From the NCBI GenBank assembly GCA_963704535.1, contig OY969916.1:434001-498000 (forward strand): a stretch of DNA of 64,000 nucleotides, given 5' to 3'. Source of the DNA: G963704535 sp963704535 (lineage in GTDB: Bacteria; Chloroflexota; Chloroflexia; Chloroflexales; Roseiflexaceae). The position numbers and the translations under genes are program-made. The notes beneath the pieces were generated by a model. That model was not told where the DNA came from and did no database searches. It saw nothing but the letters and a program-made list of their open reading frames with translations. Shown piece after piece: positions 1 to 7,585 of the stretch (position 1 is the first letter of the stretch; each line of letters opens with the position of its first letter).

Positions 1-68
1 GTGGTTTGCTCGCTCGCGGCGCCCTGCGGGGTCACGGCAGGCTGATTACGGAGCAGTTCAGTCGTCAT
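1..68 (-). CDS. Possible partial ORF downstream of thrH
   Basis: An ATG at 68 opens a frame of 22 complete codons that runs without a stop to the window edge; it begins MTTELLRNQP. It lies 12 bases downstream of the thrH stop on the same strand and is preceded by a weak GGGACGA stretch. The spacing suggests a translationally linked next gene. The visible piece is too short to assign a family and could be chance. Confidence 0.35.
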   Translation of the reverse strand, partial: MTTELLRNQPAVTPQGAASEQT

Positions 69-80
69 AGTCGTCCCATT

Positions 81-692
81 TCACAGTTGGCTTGAGATGT
101 AGGTTTGCAGCTCGCGGTACTCGTGGGTAACTGGGAACTGCGGGAACTCGGCCACGACATTGGCCGGCGGCCGGAACAGGATGCCTATGTCGGCCTCGCC
201 CAGCATCGTCGTGTCGTTGTAGGAGTCGCCCATCGACAGGACCCGGAAATCAAGCCCTCTCAGCGCGGCGACGGCCTGGCGCTTGCCGTCGGCCTGGCGC
301 AGGCGGTAGCCGGTGATCTTGCGCTCCCCGTCGACCTCAAGCGCATTGCAGAACAGCGTCGGGTAGCCTAACTTTACCATCAGCGGCGCCGCAAACTCAT
401 AGAACGTGTCCGATAAGATGACGACCTGCGTATGAGCGCGCACCCAGGCCAGGAACTCGCTCGCGCCCGGTAGCGGGTCGATCGTCTCGATCACGCCCTG
501 GATATCGGCGAGCGAGAGACGATGCTCGCGCAGAATTTGCAGCCGGCCGTTCATTAGCCGGTCGTAGTCGGAGATATCGCGGGTGGTCAGGCGCAGGCGC
601 TCGATGCCGGTCTTCTCGGCGACGGCAATCCAGATCTCTGGGACCAGGACGCCCTCCAGGTCGGTCGCGACGATCAGTGGTTTGGCTGGCAT
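81..692 (-). CDS. thrH: ThrH-type phosphoserine phosphatase / homoserine phosphotransferase (HAD superfamily)
   Basis: A 203-residue soluble HAD phosphatase. The order and wording of motifs match the ThrH family closely: motif I DLEGVL near residue 11, the EIWIA and AEKTGI stretches after it, motif II with the Ser of VVILSDTFYEF, a Lys in DGKRQAV, and motif IV GDSYNDTTML. ThrH proteins dephosphorylate phosphoserine and can move the phosphate to homoserine, so the gene belongs to serine/threonine metabolism. The ATG at 692 is preceded by AAGGAA at good spacing. The length equals the family norm. It may be first in an operon with the ORF that runs off the window edge. Family assignment is confident; the in vivo substrate is not shown by sequence. 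Confidence 0.9.
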   Translation of the reverse strand: MPAKPLIVATDLEGVLVPEIWIAVAEKTGIERLRLTTRDISDYDRLMNGRLQILREHRLSLADIQGVIETIDPLPGASEFLAWVRAHTQVVILSDTFYEFAAPLMVKLGYPTLFCNALEVDGERKITGYRLRQADGKRQAVAALRGLDFRVLSMGDSYNDTTMLGEADIGILFRPPANVVAEFPQFPVTHEYRELQTYISSQL

Positions 693-806
693 GTTATGTT
701 CCTTGGCTATGTGTTGCGTTGTGCGTCGGCGCGACGGTCCGGCATTGGACGGCTTGTGACGGTAGATAATACCACATTCTAGCAGCGGGCCGCGCGAGCG
801 GCGGTA

Positions 807-3209
807 TCACTCGACGCGCACCTCGCTCACCATTAAGCTCAACACGCGCGTGTCGTCGCTGGAGCGATCCAGCAGTGCCGGGACGAAGGTGGGCGCCCGC
901 AGCTCGACCGTGATCGCGCGCTGGCCTTCCAGTTCAAGCGGCACCGGCAGCCGGTAGGCCCGCCACTGCCCGCCCTGGACAGGAACTTCCCCCACCCACT
1001 GATCGCCGACACGCACCTGGAGACGTGTGACGCCGGGCCGGCCGCCGGTCATCCGCAGCACCAGCGTTGCCCCTGGCCGCAGCGGCTCGGACAGCGGCAG
1101 GACGATTCGCCCATCACCCTGGAGCCAGCGGAAGCTCGCCGGCGGTGCGCCCTCCGCGCCGGAGAACCCCTCGATATACCCAAGGTCCAGTCCATCGCCA
1201 AGCGTAAGTCGGGCGGTCGGATGCGGGCGAAGCCAGGTGATCGCCCAGCGCTGAATGTCTTCGCCGGCGGTCGCCTCGATCCGCGCCAGCGTCTCGCGGG
1301 CGACCGCAGCGTCGCCGGCATCGCGGGCCAGCGCCCCGGCGACAAGCTCGGCCCGGCGTGAGCCGCCGCCGGCCAGCAGGGCTGCCGCCTCGTCGCGCCG
1401 GCCCTGCGCGGCCAGCGCCAGCGCCAGGTTGACCTGCCCATCGACGAAGTCGGGCTGGGCCGCCAGCGCCGCGCGGAAGGCGCGCTCGGCGGCTGCGTAG
1501 TCGCCGGCCGCATACGCGCGCTCGCCAGCCACGATCGCGCGCTCGCGGGCGATGCCGCGCCCGATAAACGCCGGGTAATCGCGGTAGGTGATGAACAGGA
1601 TGAGAAAGGCCAGCGCCAGTGCGGCCTGGATGGGCAGCGTGAAACGTGAAACGTGAAACGTGAAACGTGAAACGTGTTGCGTGTTGCGTGTTGCGTGTTG
1701 CGTGTTGCGTGTTGCGTGTTGCATAACTTTTTGTTCTTTGTTCTTTGTTCTTTGTCCTCCAAGCGTGATGCGTGATGCGTGTTGCGTAACTTTTTGTTCT
1801 TTGTTCTTTGTTCTTTGTCCTCCAAGCGTGATGCGTGATGCGTGTTGCGTAACTTTTTGTTCTTTGTTCTTTGTTCTTTGTCCTCCGAGGGCCAGCGTCC
1901 AGGCGCCGTAGAGCCCGAGCAGCGTCCAGATCCCGATCAGGTAGCGCGGCTCGACGTGGAAGACCAGCACGGTCAGCAGCGAGTAGCCCAGCCAGGCCAA
2001 GGCGAACAGGCGATTGTGCAGACCCTCGCGCGCGGGCGCGGCCAGCCCGACCAGCCCGCCCAGGGTGTAGGCCAGCCAGATCACGTCTCCGGCCAACCCC
2101 AGCGGCGCGCTAGCGCGCAGCGGCCGGGTGAAGAAGCTCTGCTTGACGAAGAAATCTTCGACGTACTGAGCCTTCCAGATATGGCGGAAGGTCGGCCACA
2201 TCTGGCGGAACGGCCGCAGCGGGTCCACTTCCAGGATCTCACGGGCGCGGGCCATCGCGTAGGCCTGCCGGTCGGCCTGGGGCAGGCGGCTCAACTCGGC
2301 GATATGCAGATTGCGCCGGCTGACGAGGTCCAGGTCCAGCCACAAATTGATCTGGCCGAGTGTATCGACCGGAATGAAGTGCTGGTAGACCAGGTAGTTG
2401 CGCGCGGTCCACGGCCCGACGACCGCCACGCAGCACGCGACTACTAAGAACACAGAACCAAGAATAGAGAACAAAGAAGAGGATGGTGCATTCTTTGTTC
2501 TTTGTTCTTTGTTCTTTGTTCTCCAGCGCACCACGAGCCAGAGGACCACGAAGGCCAGCGAGTAGAGCGCGGGCGAGCGGGTCAGTGCGGCGGCGCCGAG
2601 GGCCAAGCCGGAGAGCGCCAGGTCGCGCCGGCGCTCCTCGGCGTCGAAGCGCAGCAGCAGCCACAGGTGCAGCAGGAACAGAAAGATATACAGCGGTTCG
2701 CTGAACGTTCCGGTAGGGTGCTCGACGAACGGGTACCAGAGCGCCAGAAACCCGGCGAACAGCAGCCCGGCGCGCCGGTCGGCGAAGAGGCGCCGCGCGA
2801 TGCCGAAGCCGAGCCCGATCGTCAGCGCACCCAGCGCCGTCTGCGCGAGCTGGATCAGCAGGACGCCGAACTGGGGCTGGCCGAGGATCAGCGCCAGCCG
2901 CAGCCAGAAGGCGAAGAAGAACACGTGCAGCGGCGGGCGGATCAGCCAGGCGTCGTCGACGTACTGGCCGCTCACGGCCAGGCGCAGCGCGCGGCGGTAG
3001 TAGTCGCCGTCGTCGGCGCTGGAGAAGCGCGGATCGAGCGGACTGACGCCGATCATCCACAGGCGCAGCGCGATGCCGGCCAGCACGAGCAGGATCAACG
3101 GCCAGTTCAGATCGGCGGCCCGCGCTGCCCACCCGACAACGGCGTTCCAGCGCAATCGCCGCTCGCTGCTCATCCAGCGTGCCGGGTTGTGCGTAGCGTC
3201 TTGCTTCAT
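807..3209 (-). CDS. GT-C (PMT/GT39-like) membrane glycosyltransferase with TPR and C-terminal beta domain, carrying heptamer insertions
   Basis: An 800-residue polytopic membrane protein. The N-terminal half has many hydrophobic helices and an acidic motif (SADDGDYY) in the first external loop, as in GT-C enzymes that use a polyprenyl-phosphate sugar donor. Residues about 557-612 form TPR-like helices (AYAAGDYAAAERAF), followed by a beta-rich tail of about 120 residues. The notable feature is low-complexity protein from heptanucleotide arrays: about residues 230-241 (TKNKEQRT type) and about 442-523 (three 21-residue blocks, then TQHATRN and VSRFTFH periods). Both insertions keep frame. No Shine-Dalgarno is obvious before the ATG. 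A role in surface-glycan or protein glycosylation is inferred from the fold and from three paralogues downstream. Confidence 0.82.
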   Translation of the reverse strand: MKQDATHNPARWMSSERRLRWNAVVGWAARAADLNWPLILLVLAGIALRLWMIGVSPLDPRFSSADDGDYYRRALRLAVSGQYVDDAWLIRPPLHVFFFAFWLRLALILGQPQFGVLLIQLAQTALGALTIGLGFGIARRLFADRRAGLLFAGFLALWYPFVEHPTGTFSEPLYIFLFLLHLWLLLRFDAEERRRDLALSGLALGAAALTRSPALYSLAFVVLWLVVRWRTKNKEQRTKNAPSSSLFSILGSVFLVVACCVAVVGPWTARNYLVYQHFIPVDTLGQINLWLDLDLVSRRNLHIAELSRLPQADRQAYAMARAREILEVDPLRPFRQMWPTFRHIWKAQYVEDFFVKQSFFTRPLRASAPLGLAGDVIWLAYTLGGLVGLAAPAREGLHNRLFALAWLGYSLLTVLVFHVEPRYLIGIWTLLGLYGAWTLALGGQRTKNKEQKVTQHASRITLGGQRTKNKEQKVTQHASRITLGGQRTKNKEQKVMQHATRNTQHATRNTQHVSRFTFHVSRFTLPIQAALALAFLILFITYRDYPAFIGRGIARERAIVAGERAYAAGDYAAAERAFRAALAAQPDFVDGQVNLALALAAQGRRDEAAALLAGGGSRRAELVAGALARDAGDAAVARETLARIEATAGEDIQRWAITWLRPHPTARLTLGDGLDLGYIEGFSGAEGAPPASFRWLQGDGRIVLPLSEPLRPGATLVLRMTGGRPGVTRLQVRVGDQWVGEVPVQGGQWRAYRLPVPLELEGQRAITVELRAPTFVPALLDRSSDDTRVLSLMVSEVRVE
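1640..1885. repeat. Heptanucleotide array with a 63-bp higher-order repeat, inside a CDS
   Basis: GTGAAAC repeats (about 5) pass into GTTGCGT repeats (about 7), then TTCTTTG repeats. From about 1725 a 63-bp block (9 heptamers) starting AACTTTTTG recurs at 1788 and 1851. On the minus strand it is translated in frame as part of the glycosyltransferase at 807-3209. Confidence 0.95.
2489..2523. repeat. TTCTTTG heptamer array inside a CDS
   Basis: About five TTCTTTG units, translated on the minus strand as NKEQRTK-type peptide within the glycosyltransferase at 807-3209. Confidence 0.9.
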
Positions 3210-3231
3210 AGTGATTGAGGGCGTGGTGGCA

Positions 3232-3319
3232 TTGTGCGGCGGGGAGGTGTGGAGGGGCCGCCCTCCACGATCTTATTTTCTCCCACTTTAATCTTCTCCA
3301 CCAGAACGCAAGTTGATAG
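3232..3319. repeat. Dispersed hairpin element, family C, copy 1
   Basis: Contains the palindrome GTGGAGGGGCCGCCCTCCAC at 3249-3268, then an AT-richer tail reading TCTTCTCCACCAGAACGCA. A second copy with the same order of segments lies at 23721-23813. Confidence 0.8.
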
Positions 3320-3460
3320 TATGCCCAGCCTTCGCGGCAGCCGCGCGAGTCTAACACAGATTGTGAGAGAGGGCAAAGCAGGGTGGGTACCTCCCGTGAG
3401 AGATGACCGATGTCCTATTTCCCCCACCGGCAGATTTCGTTAAACTTAAAGGGTTGTGCT

Positions 3461-3698
3461 GAAAACAGGTTTCTCGCGGTCGGATCAGCTATGTCCACCC
3501 GGCAACCGGCTTGTTCTCCTCCAAATGAATGAGCGAAGCGGGTCTTAAAAGTACACCAAATGAATGAGTGAAAACAATGTCACCAGTGTAACGTAGCGAA
3601 GCCTGACACGTCAATCTATATAGCAATTCGAGCAAGGAACATTCTAGCAAGATCCGACCGCGCTAATGTCGAGAACCTGGGCCATGAAACCTGTTTTC
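3461..3698. repeat. Region bounded by 13-bp inverted repeats (possible MITE)
   Basis: GAAAACAGGTTTC at 3461-3473 is matched exactly by its reverse complement at 3686-3698, bounding 238 bp with no ORF. No clear target-site duplication is seen. It fills most of the upstream region of the SDR operon, so it could instead be a regulatory arrangement. Confidence 0.45.
3521..3568. promoter_or_regulatory. Direct repeat upstream of the SDR pair
   Basis: CCAAATGAATGAG occurs at 3521-3533 and again at 3556-3568, 35 bp apart, in the 440-bp gene-free stretch before the SDR genes. A regulator binding site is one reading; no promoter boxes can be assigned with confidence. Confidence 0.3.
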
Positions 3699-3759
3699 TT
3701 CTAATATCGACGGAAACGACATCTCAACCACTATCTAGCAGTACAAAGGAGCAACAACC

Positions 3760-4521
3760 ATGCAAGGGATCGCAGGCAAAGTAGCAATCGTGACGGGTGG
3801 CAGCGCGGGGATCGGCCGGGCCACGGCGGTGGCGTTTGGCGCGCAGGGCGCCAAGGTAGTGGTCGCCAGCCGCCGCGAGCAAGAAAGCGAAGAGACGCTC
3901 AAACTGATCCGCGCCGCCGGCGGCGAAGGCATCTTCATCCAGACCGACATCGCCGTCCCCGCCGACGTCGAGGGCCTGATCAACGCCACGGTCGAGATCT
4001 ACGGTCGGGTCGACATCGCCTGCAACAACGCCGGCGTCCTGGGCTCGATGCAGCCCCTGCTCGACACCAGCGATGAGCAGTGGGACTGGCTGATCAATAC
4101 CAACCTGAAAGGCACCTGGCTGTGCATGAAGCACCAGATCCGCCAGATGGTCCGGCAGGGCGGCGGCGTGATCGTCAATATCGCCTCGGTCGCCGGGCTG
4201 GTTGGAATACCCGGATGCTCTGCCTACGCCGCGACGAAGCACGGTATCGTCGGGATGACCAAGACGGCAGCACTGGAGTACGCCAAGGCCGGCATCCGGG
4301 TCAACGCGATCTGCCCGGCCGGCGTGCTCACCGATATGGTCGGCAAGGATTATCTGGAGCGAACGCCGGAAGCCTTGGCAGCATTCGATGCGGTACACCC
4401 GATCGGGCGTATCGCTCGCCCCGAGGATATTGGGCCGGCGGTGGTCTGGCTGTGCTCCGAGCACGCCGGCTTTATCACCGGCGTGGCCATGCCGATCGAT
4501 GGTGGTTGGACGACGCAGTAA
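3760..4521 (+). CDS. SDR-family NAD(P)-dependent oxidoreductase (copy 1)
   Basis: A 253-residue classical short-chain dehydrogenase/reductase. It has the cofactor motif TGGSAGIGRAT near the N-terminus, NNAG at about residue 90, the catalytic Ser in the NIASVAG strand, and YAATKHG with catalytic Tyr and Lys. The C-terminus ends IDGGWTTQ, as in glucose-1-dehydrogenase or hydroxysteroid-dehydrogenase-like members. The ATG is preceded by AAAGGAG at ideal spacing. It is followed 59 bp later by a near-duplicate SDR, so the two are probably co-transcribed and arose by tandem duplication. The substrate cannot be told from sequence. The P450 stub after the pair hints at an oxidative catabolic cluster. 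Confidence 0.92.
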   Translation: MQGIAGKVAIVTGGSAGIGRATAVAFGAQGAKVVVASRREQESEETLKLIRAAGGEGIFIQTDIAVPADVEGLINATVEIYGRVDIACNNAGVLGSMQPLLDTSDEQWDWLINTNLKGTWLCMKHQIRQMVRQGGGVIVNIASVAGLVGIPGCSAYAATKHGIVGMTKTAALEYAKAGIRVNAICPAGVLTDMVGKDYLERTPEALAAFDAVHPIGRIARPEDIGPAVVWLCSEHAGFITGVAMPIDGGWTTQ

Positions 4522-4580
4522 ACATATTGCCCCTCCCTTTCCAAGTTCTCTTTCTGAAAGACTATAAAGGAGCTTCGATC

Positions 4581-5339
4581 ATGCAAGGCATCGCAGGCAA
4601 AGTAGTGATCGTGACGGGCGGCAGCGCGGGGATCGGCCGAGCCACAGCGGTGGCGTTTGGCGCGCAGGGTGCCAAAGTGGTGGTCGCCAGCCGCCGCGAG
4701 CAGGAAAGCCGGGAGACGCTCGACCTGATCCGCGCCGCCGGTGGCGAGGGCATCTTCGTCCAGACCGATGTTGCGATCGGTGGCGACGTCGAGGGTCTGA
4801 TCAATGCGACATTCGAGACCTACGGCCGGATCGATATTCTGGTCAACAACGCCGGCATCACCGGCGATAATATGTTCATCGCCGAGATGAGCGAGGAGAA
4901 CTGGGACCGGGTGATCGACATCAATCTGAAGGGCGTGTGGCTGGGCATGAAGTACGCCATCCCGCACATGCTGCGGCAGGGCGGCGGCGCGATCGTCAAT
5001 GTGTCCTCGGCCCTCGGCCTGATCGGCTCGGCCAATGCGTCGCCCTACGTGGCCGCCAAGCACGGCATTATCGGGCTGACCAAGTCGGTGGCGCTGGAGT
5101 ACGCCAAATCCGGCATCCGCGTCAACGCGGTCTGCCCCGGCGGTGTCCTGACCGACATGATGGACACTGAGTTCGTACGGCAGCCGGGCGTGATGGATTA
5201 CGTGGTCGGGCTGCATCCGATCGGTCGGCTCGGCACCGCCGAGGAGGTCGCGTCGAGCATCCTCTGGCTGTGCTCCGAGCAGGCCAGCTTCATCACCGGC
5301 GCGTCGCTGGCGATCGACGGCGGCTGGACCGCGCATTAG
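4581..5339 (+). CDS. SDR-family NAD(P)-dependent oxidoreductase (copy 2)
   Basis: A 252-residue classical SDR, very similar to its upstream neighbour over the first 75 residues and divergent later. Motifs: TGGSAGIGRAT, NNAGITG, the Ser of NVSSALG, and YVAAKHG. The frame is open well upstream, but the ATG at 4581 has AAGGAG seven bases ahead and aligns with the start of copy 1, so it is chosen. It is followed by a strong hairpin at 5351-5396 that may end the transcript. Divergence in the C-terminal half suggests a different substrate range from copy 1; this is inference. Confidence 0.92.
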   Translation: MQGIAGKVVIVTGGSAGIGRATAVAFGAQGAKVVVASRREQESRETLDLIRAAGGEGIFVQTDVAIGGDVEGLINATFETYGRIDILVNNAGITGDNMFIAEMSEENWDRVIDINLKGVWLGMKYAIPHMLRQGGGAIVNVSSALGLIGSANASPYVAAKHGIIGLTKSVALEYAKSGIRVNAVCPGGVLTDMMDTEFVRQPGVMDYVVGLHPIGRLGTAEEVASSILWLCSEQASFITGASLAIDGGWTAH

Positions 5340-5350
5340 TCTGCACCGCT

Positions 5351-5396
5351 TTATCGTCGATTTTTCGCCACGCCCAGGGCGAAAAATCGACGATAA
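5351..5396. terminator. Perfect 19-bp hairpin after the SDR operon
   Basis: Arms at 5351-5369 and 5378-5396 are exact reverse complements around an 8-base loop. There is no T-run, so a classical intrinsic terminator is not proven, but its place 12 bp after the stop fits termination or 3-prime stabilisation. Confidence 0.55.
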
Positions 5397-5399
5397 TGG

Positions 5400-5522
5400 G
5401 GTCGCCCCTCAAGAATCTCCTTCCACCATGAGACTGTCTGAAAAGGGGGAGTTTGAGGGGTCGCCCCTCAAGAAGCTCCTTTCCACCACAGATTGTAGGT
5501 GAGAGAAAGCCCTTTTCAAAAG
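5400..5522. repeat. Dispersed hairpin element, family A (one partial and one full copy)
   Basis: A half copy (5400-5430) is followed by a full one: CTGTCTGAAAAGGGGGAG, then the palindrome TTTGAGGGG-TCG-CCCCTCAA, and a CTTTCCACCACAGATTGTAGG tail ending in CCCTTTTCAAAAGG. The same architecture recurs throughout the window. Confidence 0.85.
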
Positions 5523-5531
5523 GAGAATGTA

Positions 5532-5735
5532 ATGACGGCTGAATCATCAGACCAGGCGGGCGCATGCCCCCACGCGACGGCGGCGGTTGGCGAGCGCTAC
5601 AATCCGTTTGATCCGGCGTTCAGCTTGGGCCGCCACTACATTATAGCTAGGAGCAGAAAGGTTGATCCATCCAGACTCTGCTGCGAAAGCGAGAGGTTCA
5701 CATATGAGGATCAATCATTCTGCTCGCCGCTATAG
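5532..5735 (+). pseudogene. Truncated cytochrome P450 N-terminus
   Basis: The ATG at 5532 has AAAAGGAG at good spacing. The first 30 or so residues contain ACPHATAAVGERYNPFDPAF, wording typical of the start of actinobacterial/Chloroflexota-type cytochrome P450s (usually followed by a DPYPFFARAR-like stretch). After NPFDPAF the similarity stops and the frame ends at 5735. None of the P450 body (I-helix Thr, ExxR, heme Cys) is present. I read this as a gene stub left by deletion; the downstream sequence belongs to the convergent lipase gene. Confidence 0.55.
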
Positions 5736-6943
5736 GATACGAGCCATTGCTGCATCCGCTCATACACTGTGCGCCGATGGAGCAAGTCCAGGTGGTTCAT
5801 GTCGTAGCCAATCCATTGTTGTGACTCTGGAAACGGCACAGTCAGGCTGGGATCTATGTGGTATCCGAGCGCGCTGCGTAGGGGCACGAGTTCGTCGCCA
5901 AGGAGTTGGTCACGCAGGTCGCCCGCTGTTTTTCCGGTTGTTGCTCCGATTGTGTAGCACTGCACGCCACCCGGAAGGGGCACCGCTCGCCGTTGATCGC
6001 TAGCGTGCGCGAAGCGATCCCGATCTGACCAATCCTCGTTCAGCAGGTTGCCGTAGCGGAGATCGGTGATACCGGCGCTCCGAATCTTCCCCAGACGCGC
6101 AAACGCCGCAGTATAGGGACTAACGCCCAGCATGCCATGCACCCAATTTCCAACACGCTCCAGCGGGGCGCCATGGTGCGGTGTGCCGAGGAATACAATC
6201 TTGCGGAGGTGCCGCAGCCAAGCGTGGCCGGCAACCGCGCCGTAGTGGCAAGCGCTCCGGGACACCAACCCACCCATACTATGCCCGATGATCACCAATG
6301 CTTCCACAGGCACCGGCCAGCGCTGTAGCAGGCCCTCGATCAGGTTCGCAAACGCGTGCCCGTTGGTCGAGATATGGAGACCTGTGTTGTAGTGCAGATA
6401 GACCGGTGTGTAGCTGAGATCGGTGGCCAACAGCACGCCATGGTCGTGCCCCTTCCACTGCCAGTGCAGGTCATTCAAGCACAGCCCGTGTACCAGCAGG
6501 AGGATTTTGCCGCTTGGCTGCGGGAACGCCTTGGCTAGCGCCTGCGAAGCTAATTCAAGCGGCTGTCCGTCCCGGCGCAGTTGCATGTGTATCGTCAGCG
6601 GGTTGCCGCTAGCAGCTAGGTAGTCGCCCAGTACCCCGTTCAGCGCGGCAAGCATGACTTCGCGTTCGGGCGACGAACACCGCTCATCCAGGAGTGGAAT
6701 GAGCTGTGCAAGAATCGCATCGATCCCGCCACCCACCAAACCAGTTACTCTGCGGATGCTTGCGTACACCAGGCCAGTGATGCCTTTCATAGGTGCCGGC
6801 GTCGGTGTGCCGAGAATCGCGGGGGCGCGGGCAATGGTGTGGTGCAGGGCCTCGACCAGGTCGGTCAGCCCAAGCGTGGCGTCGACCGCCAGGCGGCTGA
6901 CGCCACGAACATCAACGGGGAGAATATGGGCCTTCTCGGTCAT
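5711..6943 (-). CDS. Alpha/beta hydrolase, PGAP1/lipase-like
   Basis: A 410-residue alpha/beta hydrolase. The oxyanion region LLVHGLCLNDLHW lies in the middle of the protein, and the nucleophile elbow GHSMGG follows VEALVII. The stretch FLGTPHHGAPLERVGNW is typical of PGAP1-like and triacylglycerol-lipase-like proteins. A C-terminal His in the YDMNHLDLLH region is a good triad candidate. The first 140 residues precede the hydrolase core and are mostly helical; no signal peptide is seen, so the protein may be cytoplasmic. The ATG at 6943 has a GAGG at short spacing. The substrate (ester, lipid or polyester) cannot be inferred. The 3-prime end overlaps the P450 stub on the other strand. Confidence 0.82.
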   Translation of the reverse strand: MTEKAHILPVDVRGVSRLAVDATLGLTDLVEALHHTIARAPAILGTPTPAPMKGITGLVYASIRRVTGLVGGGIDAILAQLIPLLDERCSSPEREVMLAALNGVLGDYLAASGNPLTIHMQLRRDGQPLELASQALAKAFPQPSGKILLLVHGLCLNDLHWQWKGHDHGVLLATDLSYTPVYLHYNTGLHISTNGHAFANLIEGLLQRWPVPVEALVIIGHSMGGLVSRSACHYGAVAGHAWLRHLRKIVFLGTPHHGAPLERVGNWVHGMLGVSPYTAAFARLGKIRSAGITDLRYGNLLNEDWSDRDRFAHASDQRRAVPLPGGVQCYTIGATTGKTAGDLRDQLLGDELVPLRSALGYHIDPSLTVPFPESQQWIGYDMNHLDLLHRRTVYERMQQWLVSYSGEQND

Positions 6944-7015
6944 GATACCTCGGTAGGTGGTGTATTCGTGTGCTTGGTCCGCTTATGCTTCATCGTGGCT
7001 TTATCCCTACATTGC

Positions 7016-7243
7016 TTACCGCCGCCGGCGGCGCGACACATGATGATCGGGATACACACCTATGACACACGCCCGCATATACTGACCCTTGGAGTCGGCT
7101 GCGAGCAGGTCCGTATAGACCGTCTGAGGTACGCCCGTGTAGCGATAGGTCTTCCCGCTGTTGAAGACGACCTCTAGTTCCTGGGCTGCGGCATCATAGC
7201 CAACAGCGTTGATCATACTGGACTCAACCGTGACCAATTCCAT
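7016..7243 (-). CDS. KTSC domain-containing protein
   Basis: A 75-residue protein that is nearly all one KTSC domain: VESSMINAVGYDAAAQELEVVF, then SGKTYRYTGVP and VYTDLLAADSKGQYM. KTSC is a small beta-rich domain named for its conserved residues and is found alone or fused to other proteins; its function is not settled. The ATG at 7243 has AAGGAG at ideal spacing. The Arg-rich tail (RRRRR) after the domain is unusual and could come from translated intergenic sequence. Confidence 0.8.
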   Translation of the reverse strand: MELVTVESSMINAVGYDAAAQELEVVFNSGKTYRYTGVPQTVYTDLLAADSKGQYMRACVIGVYPDHHVSRRRRR

Positions 7244-7299
7244 CGCGGTCTCCTTCTAGAGCTCGGACATGAGCACGCGGCAACGAGTCGGTAGGTTGA

Positions 7300-7392
7300 T
7301 ATAGCGTTCCTAAAATGAGTTGTAAAAGGGGGTGTGGGGGAAGCCCCCACAAAAACCCCTTCCCACTTTACAACCCTGATAGGAATGCTATA
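7300..7392. repeat. MITE-like element, family D, copy 1
   Basis: A 93-bp element with ends TATAGCGTTCCTA and TAGGAATGCTATA (12 of 13 bases complementary). An inner hairpin of GTGGGGG and CCCCCAC is flanked by GTTGTAAAAGG and CCTTCCCACTTTACAAC. Copy 2 is at 13730-13821. The 190 bp between this element and 7586 holds nothing else I can identify. Confidence 0.85.
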
Positions 7393-7585
7393 GCAGCAAT
7401 GGCGGTAGGATACCGCGCCAACCAGAGAGAGTCAAGCTCCAAGGAGAGTCATCTAGGGGAGATACTGCATTCTGATCATATCTACGAACATCGTTTTTAG
7501 GAATGCGGTCCAACGAAATAAGGATTCATGTGGCGCGGCAGCCGCCACATAATCCTCGTTGAACGAGGCCGGGGCGCACCTCGGA

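Noticed and set aside
3210..3459. Short ORFs in the region before the SDR operon
   Set aside because: They lie over family C repeat DNA and the translated sequence has no homology features.
5711..6943. Polyhydroxyalkanoate depolymerase
   Set aside because: The GHSMGG elbow and TPHHG stretch fit PGAP1/lipase proteins better, and no PHA genes or lipase-box variant typical of depolymerases are seen.
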